A stretch of 64,000 nt of DNA from Tetragonia tetragonoides (Eukaryota > Streptophyta > Magnoliopsida > Caryophyllales > Aizoaceae): assembly GCA_038025085.1 (NCBI GenBank), contig CM076152.1, positions 27,841,501-27,905,500 on the forward strand, given 5' to 3'. Position numbers and translations under genes: made by a program. Shown piece after piece: positions 27,001 through 38,010 of the stretch; the first letter of the stretch is position 1, and every line of letters starts with the position of its first letter. Below the pieces are notes generated by a model, which was not told where the DNA came from, did no database searches, and worked only from the letters and a program-made list of their open reading frames with translations.

Positions 27001-30000
27001 GTGTGCAGACCCAAAACAACTAAAAGCAACTAAACTAAAATAAGACGAGGTCGAGCACGACCCATTTGATCATCAAGCAGCACGCTCATCATCTCCGCAG
27101 GTGGTTCGGTGAACTCCTGGACCATTTCCTGGGTATTGTAACTGTAGTTAGCAAGCCAATCAGCTGAGGCGTTGGCTTCGCGGTAGACGTGTTGTATTCG
27201 GATTTCCCATTGTGGCTGTGCTAGTAGTTTTTTGCATTGTTCCACTGTGAAGAAGTGTGGACTGTGGCTGGGAGTTGGACTGCGTAACATGTCAAAGGCA
27301 AGTTCCGAGTCCACTTCAATGAAAAGCTTCCTCACTCCAACCTTGCTTGCAATTTGAAGCCCATACAGCTGAGCTAGTAGCTCCGCCTTGACTGAAGTAC
27401 AGCAGCCAAGTTTAACTGTGAACGCTCGTAAGAACGCTTCATTGTCGCTCAGTAGCAACCCTCCACCACCAGCGGGTCCTGGGTTCCCTCGAGACGCACC
27501 ATCTGTGTTCAACTTTACCCATCCTCGTGGTGGGGCCTCCCAGCTTATGACTTTCTCTTGCCGCTGTCTTTTCCTCCCACTAAGGCAGAGTCACGCTTGG
27601 ATTCCGCTTCTAGGTACTCACGTCCCTTGGCCACGACAAAGCTATGTCTCTCATGGGGAATTTCATGTGGATTGCCCATCACTCTACAGTTCCGCCACCT
27701 CCAAAGCCACCAAAGTGTTGTAGCAAAGATTGTTGCTCACTCATCCAATTTCTCAATATTCATATGAACCCATTGAATAAGAGACGAGTTGTAAAAAGCT
27801 TGCAAGGAGGACGGGTGAGTAATGATATTCCATACCTCACATGCCATGGGGCAGTCACGCAGGATATGTAGACTTGTCTCCTCAAAGTGGCCACAAGTAG
27901 AGCAGGCTGCGTTAGAAGCAAGATGACGACGGACTCGATTCGCGTTTGACAGGAAGCTATCATGCATGGTGAGCCAAAGAAAGTTTTGCACCCGTTGTGA
28001 CGCAGCTACTTTCCAAAGCTTATCCCACTTGGGATTAGGTGCTTGATCTACTCCCTCCCTCACAATATCAAGAGCGTTTGACAGGAAGCTATCATGCATG
28101 GTGAGCCAAAGAAAGTTTCGCACCCGTTGTGATGCAGTTACTTTCCAAAGCTTATCCCACTTGGGATTAGGTGCTTGATCTACTCCCTCCCTCACAATAT
28201 CAAGAGCGATTTTGATTGTAAATTCCCCTGAGCTTGACCGCCCCCAAGACAAGCGGTCTTGGACATTTGCGCCATGGACCACGTTGTGGGCTGCTATAAG
28301 GCTCAGTGTATCTTGTGGGAGAAGATGAGAGAATTCATCCCACTTCCAACGTTCTCCATCCCAGTACTCGGCCACTGTTCTCCCCATGGTTTTATCATCA
28401 AGCGTCTGGGTTGCTAGGTGTTCAAGTGGCTGGTTTGTGACCCAGTTGTGTAACCAGAAAAACGTACGATTCCCATCACCTATGACTGCTTGGACACCCG
28501 CACGGAGCACTTGGGTTGAATCAAGAACCCCCTTCCAAGTATTTGATATGCCACGAGAGGGTTGAAACATGTCAATATCACACCTCCCCGCATAATACTT
28601 AGTACGAACCACCCGCGACCAAAGGCTAGTTGGTTCCGTGAGTGTTTTCCATCCAAGCTTCGCTAGGAAAGCTGCATTCGTTTAGTGCATCGATCTTATA
28701 CCAAGTCCTCCCGCCTCCTTCTTTTGTGTCACGGTCTCCCAATTGACCAAGTGGATTTTCCTTTTCTCTTCACACCCTCCCCATATGAACATGCGGGTCT
28801 TCTTGTCTATGTCGTCACACACAGCACGGGGGAGTAAAGCTGTTTGCATAGAGTAATATGGGATGCTAGAGAGCGCGGACTTCGCCAAGGTCACCCTACC
28901 TGCCATGGACAAGTATTTGGACTTCCATCCTGCAAGCCGAGTGTTGACTCTATCAATGAGGTGTTGATAAGATGATCTCGTGACTCGACCTTTTGTGGTT
29001 GGCATCCCCAAGTATTTTCCAAGATCGTCTTCAACTACCATGCCTAAGTTCGCAGCAATGGAGTTAATGACAGCCTCATTAACACCCTTTGAAAAACACA
29101 CACTTGACTTGGCAAAATTGACTTTCTCGCCCGATGCCTCGCAAAACTTGTTGAGGCAGAAGCAAATTGCCTCAATTTGATCTACTGACGCCTCTGCAAA
29201 GAGCACGACGTCGTCGGCAAAAAATAAATGGGATAGATCGGGACCATTCGGGCTTGCCTTGATTGGTTTCCATGCTCCCATTGCAACTGCCTCGTTGATG
29301 ATATGTGTGAGCCTCTCCATACAGAGAAAAAAAATATAAGGGGAGAGAGGATCCCCTTGGCGAACTCCTCTACTTGGGGTAAACTCCTCCGTCATGGACC
29401 CATTCCACAGGAACCTCATCTTCGCAGTCGAGATGCAACCCATGATCACCTCCGTCAGCTGAATGGGAAGACCAAGATCCATTAACGTGTCTCTAATGAA
29501 ATTCCATTTGACCCTATGGTAAGCTTTTTCCAGGTCTATCTTTACTGCCATCATTCCCACGCCGCTGCCTTTTGTTTTCATTGTATGCAAGACTTCTTGA
29601 ACAATTACTATGTTGTCAGTAATTTGCCTACCTGGGACAAAACTTGTTTGCATAGGCTCGATCACCTTAGGGAGAATAGCTTTCAGCCGATGCACAATAG
29701 ATTTTGTGATCAGTTTAAACGCCACGTTGCAGAGAGATATAGGCCGGAGATGAGAGACAACCTCGGGGTTGTCTCGCTTTGGTATGAGCACTATAAGAGT
29801 TTCATTTAAAGCTGCAGGGGAGGTGACCCCATTGAGAACGTCAGTAGCTATCGCAGCAACATCATCTTTGACAAGGTCCCAATGCTTTTGATAAAAAATT
29901 GCATGGTATCCATCCGGCCCAAGTGCCTTGAATGGGCTCATGTTATCAAGCGAGTCTTTAATATCCATTAGTGTGAATGGGCGTGCGAGCCCATTAAACT

Positions 30001-33000
30001 CAGAGTCCGTAAGTCTGGGAAAGCGACCACGTGGCAAGTCAACGGGCCCAGAATGAGGCGCATCATCCGTGTACAAAGCACGAAAGAAGGTGGCGCAGGT
30101 GAAGCCCATTGTAACCACGTGGCAACTTCAAAGCCTCTTGGGAACCAAGAGTTTGCGTGCCCCGTGCGTAGGTAACTAGGTAAGATGGCGCAGGTGAAGC
30201 CCATTGTATACAACATTAATAACTCTCTTAGAAGTAGAGAAATAATAATGGAACGAGAAATGTACTAGTGAATAACTTGGGGAGTAATTTTGTCAACGTA
30301 ATTACGTATTTAATTCCAAACAAGGCAAATGACTAAGTAAAAGAAGCATTTGTCTTGGATTCTCATTGGAATGTGAATGTAATATCCTCTTATTTGGCCC
30401 TTGGCTTCCTTAAACCAGCACCCCTCCTAGTATCTCCAATGTGAATTTTAGGATGTCACACATGTTACATGGATGGGAATAATTATAGAATGTCACAACT
30501 GAAGAAATTCAAGATCTCAGTTTGAACATGATAATGTCTTATGATTTTATCATTACTTAAATAAATTTAAAAAAATATACTTCCTGCGTCTCAAAAAAAC
30601 CCGAATCTTTGTTTTTTCACGGTCTCCAAGATACCACTTTGACCGTAAATAACTACAATTATATGAATATAAAAATTATAACAATACGATTTTTTGAAAG
30701 TACTTTTAAACATGAATCTAACAAAAGTATTTTCATAATGTGAATCTTTATATATTTTCATAAATTAATGGTCAAAGTTTGTTAAGTTTGACCTTCAAAA
30801 AGCAAAGTTTCAGGTTTTTTAAGACGGAGGGAATAAAAACCTAACTATTCAAATTAAATTCTAAGTAAAGGGAGTAAATTACTCACAACAACAGAACGAA
30901 TATATATCTTCTTAAACAAGTCCGTCACCCTGGCTTTTGGTAGAGATTCTAAAGTCTCCACATATTGCTGCATGCCAAACCACATTCATAGTTTGTTATA
31001 TTGTCAATATCAAAATATACTCAATAAGAATTCCATTTGAGGTTTGGTCAAATTAGTGTACGTAATGTATATACCTTTATTTCTGCTGCTTCCATGGAAA
31101 TATCTGCATCTTTACCTCTGAGTTTTCTCAGAGCTGCATTAAATTCCTCTTGGTGACCAATTTTTGCCTACAGAGCGGAAAAATAAAGATTACTGAGGCT
31201 TTGTTATACTCAAATTGTTAGCTTAGTTCAGTTTAATTTAGTCTAGTTCAATTTTATGTGGAATTTATTCTTTAGACAATTTTTTATTCCAAAATACATT
31301 TATGATAATATAACTTAAGGGTTTGTTCTCCCCAACTGAAAAATATTTATATTTATTACTGAAAAATTATTTTTGTTGAACTTTATTTAACTTTGTTGAA
31401 CTTCGTTGAACTTTGTTTATTTTTGTTGAATCTTGTTGATTCAAGTGTTTTTTATAACTAGTTTGTATATTGGTTTGTTTAACTTTGTTGAACTTTGTTT
31501 AACTTTATTTAACTTTGTTGAACTTCGTTGAACTTTGTTTATTTTTGTTGAATCTTGTTGATTCAAGTGTTTTTTATAACTAGTTTGTATATTGGTTTGT
31601 TTAACTTTGTTGAACTTTGTTTAACTTTATTTAACTTTGTTGAAGTTTGCTGCAGTTTATTGAAGGTTGCTGAAATTTGTTGAATAAACAGAAATAAGTT
31701 AGGGAGAACAGACCTTAAGTCATAAGAAAGATTTTAAAGTATACTTTCAAAGGAGTTAAATATTGAATACGTTTGCACAAGTTTTAAATGGTTAAAGATC
31801 AAGTTAGAGAAATCAATTCAGTTCAATTTAGTTTTTTACAATTGAAAATAAGAACGGATCATAAAACGCTAATTACCTACTTTAATTTGTCCTACAGGCA
31901 CAAAATTGAAAATAGTCTGCTATTTATTCTCCTTTAGGATGATGAGGAATTCCGTCCAATATCTTAGACCTATGAATTTATGTACCAAGTACATGTTGAT
32001 GAACCAACTTAACCAAAATCTCAAACAAATAGTTAGGGTTTTGTATCCCTTCATTTGCTCCCTCACTGGATTTTATAAAAGGCGTTGAGATGGTGGTTTT
32101 AGCGTATCCAAGCATATGATTTGCAATGGTATAGTCAATCCTTCACAAAAGGTAAGGATTAATCATTTAATGATGTTACACCAAATGGGTGTTTTAGGCA
32201 TTTTTCTTGTATAAAGTATAAGTTGTTTAGGCTTTTAGTTAATAAAGAATGCTTAAATCGCCTTGGTCATGAAGCAGTTTTAAATTTCTTGGACAGCTGT
32301 TGCACTTTTTGAGGTGCCTACAAGCCAATAGTCACTGTAATCAACGGTGGAATACTGTTGGTTGTGAAACAAAAAAAAATAAAGAATGCTTAAATTACCA
32401 ACTGAGAAACATAAGAATTACTCGAACGCACGAATAAAAACTGGGTGGAACTCATCAGGTTCTTATTTATTTATTCCTATTGGCTTATTTATTATCGATC
32501 GAGCTAAGTACATCTTGAGCATATGAAAAAAAATTAGAAGAATGAAAGCTTTCGATGCTCACCAGCCATCTTGGGGACTCAGGCACGAAGTATAGGCCAA
32601 ACAACAGGGCAATGCACGGGACAACTCCTTCAAATTGTATCCAAATTGGTCACCAAAAGCCACATAGTACATTTAAACAGTAAAAATCAATATGAATTAG
32701 ATTTAGACAGATCAATCATTTAGAAGAAAAAAAAAGATTCACATATATCATCTAGATTCTAGTGAGTATTAATTTATTAAATAATGAGAACTTAACCGTT
32801 TTAATATATATTGATTATTTTAGTTTTAGTATATTTTATTAGAGAAAAAAAAATAGACACAGATTATTTATTCATTTTAGTTTACTCCATTCTCTGATGG
32901 TGCTTGGCACACGAACCTTAAACTTGTAGAATAAAAATTTTATCATAATTACATTCAAAATGTGTTTGTTAGGTTGTAAATTTGTATAACGATCTTGAAA

Positions 33001-36000
33001 ATTCCTCAGTGAAGAAATAACTACCAAGATTTTAGTGGATCTATTGTAGAAATATTTTCAAAATAATAAATAATTTAAATAATAAAAATATGAGTATAAT
33101 TTCCTCACACTTATAAATATCCATGTAGGACAAATTAAAAAGAATTATTTTGATGCTGATAGAATAAAAAAAGAAATATGCTTCTTGAAACTTTACTAAT
33201 GGTAAGTATATACCAATTATGGCCAATGTTCGCCATGTTATAACTGATCCAACTAAGAAAGACCCAGCAACGCCAATGATAATCATAAGCTGCATAAAAA
33301 GTTTGAAGTCATACGTTATCAGAATAATTTTTAGAAGATTTACGAATTGCATGATTTTTAAATACTCCCTCATATTCCAAATTATCCCTTTCATTTGACC
33401 TTTTGAGGTCAAAGTTTACAAACTTTGAAGATCAATTTAAAAAAATAAACAATTTACAATTAAAAATACTATTAGATTCGTTTTGAATTATTTTTTCAAA
33501 ATATCACATTTTATAATTTTTATAGTTATAGAATTATGATTATTTATGGTCAAAGTCTCATCTTGGAGATTGTGATAAGTCAAATTGAAAAGAGATATTG
33601 GGAGTATCATCTTGTATGCATTACTACTACCTTTGTTGAACTTTTTATGAAAGTTTGTTCCGTTGTGACATTTTCATTTTAATTTGATACATTTTTTCCA
33701 TTTTTCGATCAAACATACATGAATTGCTTAAACTATCCTATTATACGGGGCGTAATTTGTAATATATTTTTCATATCTTTTCGAAGTAATAGTTTAGAAA
33801 GTTATAAACAGAAACCAAAAGGTAGTAGTTGGAAAAAAAATTCATCGTGGTTAAGGTATTTCTATCATTTTATTTTTCATTTTTTACAGAAATCCAAGAT
33901 AGAAATTAAAAATAGAAAAAGTAGTAAAAGAAGTGTGGCCGGTAGTTGGCAAACCTTCTTACAAATAAAAGTAGTTAGGAAATTTCTCTAATATTTTTAG
34001 TTTAATATTCAAGTTAAAGTAACCTAAATGTCAAAACAACATGAGTTTTTAATGGGAATAGCTATCATATAATTTTCACATTACCTGATTTGAAGTGCCG
34101 AGCCCTCCTCGCACATTTTTAGGTGCAATTTCAGCAATATATACTGGAACCTACATATATAATACACATAATCATTTAAGTATTAACACCAACTTAAAAA
34201 CGTATAAAGTGTTGGAAAAATCGTGTAAAAATTTGATATGTTTTTCCCCTATTTCTAAATCAAAAATATTTTGCCGGTTCCAATCGAAAAACAAGTTGGC
34301 CAATTGAGTTAGTTAACATCATTCATAATGATTCTAATTGCAAAATATGACAGGAACTCTATCCAATATTAATGTATGAATTTTATTTCAGATTATGTTA
34401 CTTTTAACCTAAAATAAGAGAGTGAAATTAGTAAGGAACACTTTATTGAAAGTACGACGGCGTACCGTGTAGGAAAGGACTCCAATGCCATATCCTGTAA
34501 GCAACCTCCCAATGTCAAGTGACAACGCTCCCTATAGAAATGAACTCATTATAATTTATTAGGAGAATAATTAAGAGATAAAAATATATGGAAGCTTACA
34601 TTAGCTAAGTAAACCGCCAGCCACCCAGCAATGCAAATGCCAGCCGACATCCTCATTGCCTGTTCCACGACCGACATGCCACAAATAAAAGTTACTACTA
34701 ATAGGAGCATAAAAATACTAAATGATGTTAAGGGCATGTTCTTTAAAGTTTATCCGGTAATTTTTGTTTCGTTCAGTTTATCTCATTTTATGTATGCTAA
34801 TATCACTTTTTAACTCATCGATATCGCGTTTCATGTATAAAACCGCTTTATATGAGTTTTTATGATATTTTTTTTTGTCTTTTCTCTAATTCATATTTAA
34901 TTTAATTTTTAAAAATTTTGAAATTTTCTTATTAGGGAAATGATACAATCCAGGTTGGCAGATAACGTACCCATTTTCTCCCAATATAGTCAGCGATCCT
35001 CCCACTTGTGATGGCACCAATCATTGCCCCAATTGTCACAATCGAGCCAAAAAGAGAGTACTGTAAAATGTATATGCCCAATAAATTACTCCTTGTAAAT
35101 GTTACATATATCATGTTACTACTTCATTTTTAAGAAATAAATTGTTGATAATGAAAGGAACCGAAATAGATGGGGATGCAAGAACCTCGGCTAGAGAAAG
35201 ATCAAGATCTTTTCTGATGGCAGATTGAGTTGGTGCTGAGTAACCAACCTACAAAAAAAGGATAATTAGATAAAAACAATAGATAACATGTTGTGTCAAA
35301 CACATGGCCTAGGAATTATGGTCCAGAATGAGGAGAGGTGTGGTACCACAGTCCAGATTACCATATCCGATCCCAGATAAACGAGGGCGTCAGTGCCAGC
35401 TATCCAAAATAAAAATAACTGTAGAATATGGTGATCTTTAGACTTTGCCGGTTCAGTTTAGGGGTGATTTCGTGTCAATTTAGTAATGTTTAATTCAATT
35501 TAATTTAATTTATTTTCGCTCAACTCGGTTTAATTCAGCTTGGGGTGTTCAGATCGGTTCAGTAATATGCATTTTGTCACACATATTAAGTAACAATGCG
35601 CCAATTATATACTCACGTATACCAAGTTCAGTATGCCACACTTTAATTGGGTTGGCTTGGTTGTTGGGGGATTTGGGCTAAATAAAAATTTGGGTTGATC
35701 ATGCGCGTGTTATATAGAGCTATATATATGTGCGAATGCATATAAAAATTTACCATCAATCAAATGATGTTCAGGTTAATTCATTAGTATTCATTTCAGT
35801 TTAGTGGTATTAAATTTGCTTGAATTCAGTTTAGATCAGGTCAAATCAATTCAACCTTAAAGAACACAACCTCAATTACTAACCACTAATAAAAGTGTAT
35901 ACAAATGAAAAGTAGAATGTACAATAAATATGAGACCCTGCTCCAAGATAGTAACATTCTTATATATACAATCGTCTTATGGTATGATCTAATTATAGGG

Positions 36001-37460
36001 GTCATTTTTAGATCAATTGTAGCTTACAAAAATTATGTGGTGGCTTCAAAAGTGCCGTAGATCCTAACTTCTATAGTTTATTATTAAATCAAGTGTTAAG
36101 TCTAAAACATATTCTCTTCATTTAAGTTGAAAAGTTGTTGTCAACTTATTTTCTTCACGTGGCCTAAAGTACTATCGATTACCGTACATTAGACTGGTCC
36201 TGTTCTTTTCATCGTTTCTATACTGTATTTTATTTCGTTCCCTTTCGTTTCAATCTGCTCATTCCGCGTTGTTCCGTTCCGTATTTTGTACTTCATTTTG
36301 TCTCACTTTTTTTGAATTATCCGCGCCGTTCCATTCCAATCTGTTCAGTTCCGTTCCGTTCTGTTCCTCACCGTCCCACACCATTCCGTTGAAGAGAACA
36401 GGGCCCCTGTTTCACTTCAATTTAAGCTAGTTCAATTCAGTTTATTTGTAACTTTATAACTCAAATAAGGCCCTCTTCTCTTCAATAGAATGGTGCGGGA
36501 CGGTGAGGAACGGAACAGAACGGCTTGGAACGGAACGGAACGGAACGGCGGCGCAAATAATTCAAAAATATGTAAGACAAAATGAAATAAAGAATGCGGC
36601 TCGGAACGGAACGGAATGCAGCATGGAAACTACGAAAAGAACAGGGCCTAACTTTTGATTTCGAAATAAATTCATAATGATGATTATGTTATCGGAAATA
36701 TTTTAAAGCATACTTTCAAATGAGTCCATATTTGTAAAATTTTAAATGGTAATTGATAAACGGTCAAATTAAAAAAAATCATTTCAATTCAATTCAATTT
36801 TTCTTGTTAAATCAAACGGAGCCTGTTACTAAAATGTTACGTGCTTTATATTTGAATTGGTACGACGTAATTTATATATAAGTAGTACTCGGTAGTACAG
36901 TATCAATCAAATAAAAACTTAATGGGACGGCCTGACTTTTAGAATTTAGAGTATGAAGGTGATCAAGGAGCCTCATGCTTAACATTGCGGGTAATGACTC
37001 ACGCACATTACGCCATTTTCTATGAAATTCTTTTCAATTTGAAATAATAAAATCAGTACGTACTGTTTTTTTTACGAGATATACATTCGCAAACCAATCA
37101 GAACGAGTCCCAATTAGAAGTGTAAATTAAGGCCTTAGGGTGAGGCTAACTAATTAATGACAGTATGTAATAACACCACAAGGTACACGATAGATACGTT
37201 AATAAAATTTGTAACCAAGAAAGAAGGGAATAATGAAAAGCATAACTTACGCAACAACCGAATTCAAATGACCCACAAATAGCAACTGCTGTGCTGAAAA
37301 ACACCATTCCCATGGAAGAACCATCATCATCATCACAACTTACATAATTACTACACTTATCTTGGTGCTTGAAACAAACATCAATCAAAGGAGCAGCCAA
37401 TTCGTTTAGCCCACTATTCTCTTTGGCACTCTCAATATCCTTAATATGATCAATTGCCAT
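24077..37460 (-). CDS. ERD6-like monosaccharide transporter (MFS sugar porter), 18 exons
   Basis: Exons, 5' to 3': 37460-37251, 35248-35186, 35060-34971, 34659-34600, 34531-34466, 34150-34085, 33289-33214, 32627-32563, 31167-31075, 30967-30887, 26245-26161, 26012-25966, 25600-25538, 25152-25093, 25008-24955, 24828-24769, 24552-24438, 24192-24077. All introns are GT-AG and the joined frame is 1,470 nt (489 residues) with no internal stop, a normal family length. Sugar-porter motifs appear in order: [50 protein letters not shown]. Twelve membrane helices are expected. The family moves hexoses by H+-coupled or facilitated transport, many members in the tonoplast. One oddity is Trp in GRKWAMRMS, where relatives have Gly. 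Introns 1, 6, 8, 9 and 10 hold transposons. The exact paralogue is not decided. Confidence 0.93.
27030..30118 (-). pseudogene. LINE ORF2 remnant: RT, zf-RVT, RNase H
   Basis: 30118-28682 carries the RT with [50 protein letters not shown] and [11 protein letters not shown] single in-frame TAA near 28682 separates it from 28612-27737, which is in the same frame and contains the zf-RVT region ([19 protein letters not shown]). After a frameshift, 27512-27030 is an RNase H with [29 protein letters not shown] and [11 protein letters not shown], so the acidic catalytic residues are all present. The EN domain and ORF1 are missing through 5' truncation. Confidence 0.88.
27942..28205 (-). repeat. 132-bp in-frame tandem duplication inside the LINE
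   Basis: 27942-28073 and 28074-28205 are near-identical and exactly 132 bp apart. The encoded 44 residues appear twice in a row ([20 protein letters not shown] ... [14 protein letters not shown]), with only a few substitutions such as KVTASQRVR versus KVAASQRVQ. Confidence 0.92.
30580..30833. mobile_element. Stowaway-like MITE in intron 10
   Basis: Termini CTTCCTGCGTCTCAAAAAAA and TTTTTTAAGACGGAGGGAA are inverted and match the CTCCCTCCGTC type of Stowaway (Tc1/mariner) MITEs. A TA dinucleotide lies on each side. About 254 bp, non-coding. Confidence 0.7.
31320..31714. mobile_element. Tourist-like MITE in intron 8
   Basis: Inverted ends GGTTTGTTCTCCCCAACT and AGTTAGGGAGAACAGACC match at 16 of 18 positions. 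TTAAG stands on both sides (31315-31319 and 31715-31719), consistent with a TTA/TAA-type PIF/Harbinger target. The interior is a TTGAACTTTG-rich repeat. Confidence 0.65.
31381..31624 (+). repeat. Perfect 122-bp tandem duplication within the intron 8 MITE
   Basis: 31381-31502 and 31503-31624 look identical base for base, followed by a short third start from 31625. Each unit is itself built of AACTTTGTTG-like decamers plus a unique TTCAAGTGTTTTTTATAACT part. Confidence 0.9.
33365..33604. mobile_element. Stowaway-like MITE in intron 6
   Basis: Starts CTCCCTCATATTCCAAATTA and ends AAGAGATATTGGGAG, with TA on both sides (33363-33364 and 33605-33606). About 240 bp. The internal part resembles the 30580 element (TTGACC, CAAAGTTT and TATGGTCAAAG blocks). 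Confidence 0.65.
36196..36405 (+). mobile_element. Tourist-like MITE, copy 1 (intron 1, forward)
   Basis: Begins GGTCCTGTTCTTTTC and ends GAAGAGAACAGGGCC, imperfect inverted termini. The interior is rich in CGTTCCGTTCC, which stands out from the AT-rich intron. Two other copies of the family occur, at 36469 and 43955. The flanking TSD is unclear for this copy. Confidence 0.75.
36469..36648 (-). mobile_element. Tourist-like MITE, copy 2 (intron 1, inverted to copy 1)
   Basis: GGCCCTCTTCTCTTC to GAAAAGAACAGGGCC with a TAA target duplication on each side (36466-36468 and 36649-36651), as in PIF/Harbinger MITEs. Its reverse complement aligns along its length with 36196-36405. Only about 63 bp separate the two copies. 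Confidence 0.82.
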
Positions 37461-37602
37461 GGATATAACACTACTACAATAACTAAGTTTTGGAGAAGTA
37501 TGTATGTGAGAAAGAGAAAGAGCACACTAGCTAGAAATATATATGTAGCTAGCTAGTTGCACATATGAGATTGATTATCCTTTGGCATATATAATGTAAA
37601 GC

Positions 37603-37620
37603 TATATATCTATATATATC
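37603..37620 (-). promoter_or_regulatory. Candidate TATA region of the transporter gene
   Basis: On the minus strand this reads GATATATATAGATATATAGC, about 145-160 bp upstream of the start codon at 37460. A CT-rich leader (CTCTTTCTCTTTCTC, 37506-37520) lies between. Other AT-rich candidates exist nearby, so the choice is tentative. Confidence 0.4.
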
Positions 37621-37713
37621 GGTGCGTTAAGATTAATTAAATTTAAATGGTCCAATACCTAGTGGAAAAAGTGTTTGTTTCTAGTCTTTGACTAGGCAGC
37701 TTAGTTGGACTTG

Positions 37714-38010
37714 GTATATATGACAAGGTTAAGGCAGTAGCTACTAGCTAGCAACTGTTAGGTTGAATTTTTATTTTTATTTTTTATTAGTTCATACGAG
37801 GGTGTTCATAATCAATTACAATAACTATTTTATCGCACGGACTTGTAGGCATTTTAAAAGGCAGGATAATTAGTAAAGAAATTTAAGATTGGCATGACAA
37901 GGTTAAGGTAATAGTAGCCAACAACTGTATGTTAAGTTGATTTAATTATTTATTTATTTGTTCACATCAGGTGTATTCATCGTCGACTATTTCCCTGTGC
38001 TGATTCATAG
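37714..38010 (+). repeat. Diverged direct duplication upstream of the transporter gene
   Basis: ATGACAAGGTTAAGG occurs at 37720 and 37894. The sequence after each copy stays similar (AGCAACTGT-TTAGGTTGA, then a T-rich run, TTCA and GGTGT-TTCAT). The units are offset by about 174 bp and sit 250-550 bp upstream of the start codon. Confidence 0.7.

Larger units (their letters stand above)
26981..30122 (-). mobile_element. 5'-truncated LINE with RNase H in intron 10 of the transporter gene
   Basis: A target duplication of 17 bp with one mismatch, CAACTTCATAGCCTCTT / CAACTTCAAAGCCTCTT, flanks it (26964-26980 and 30123-30139). The T run at 26981 is the A tail on the element strand. It retains the end of ORF2 only: reverse transcriptase, zinc-binding region and a plant-type RNase H. 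It expanded the intron to about 4.6 kb without touching the splice sites. It lies in the same orientation as the gene. Confidence 0.9.

Noticed and set aside
28074..28205. 132-bp repeat considered as an assembly artefact
   Set aside because: The two copies differ at several bases, which an artefactual copy would not show, so it is kept as a real duplication.
33041..33412. Minus-strand frame of 123 residues treated as a separate gene
   Set aside because: Its centre is exon 7 of the transporter and the rest is intron translation.
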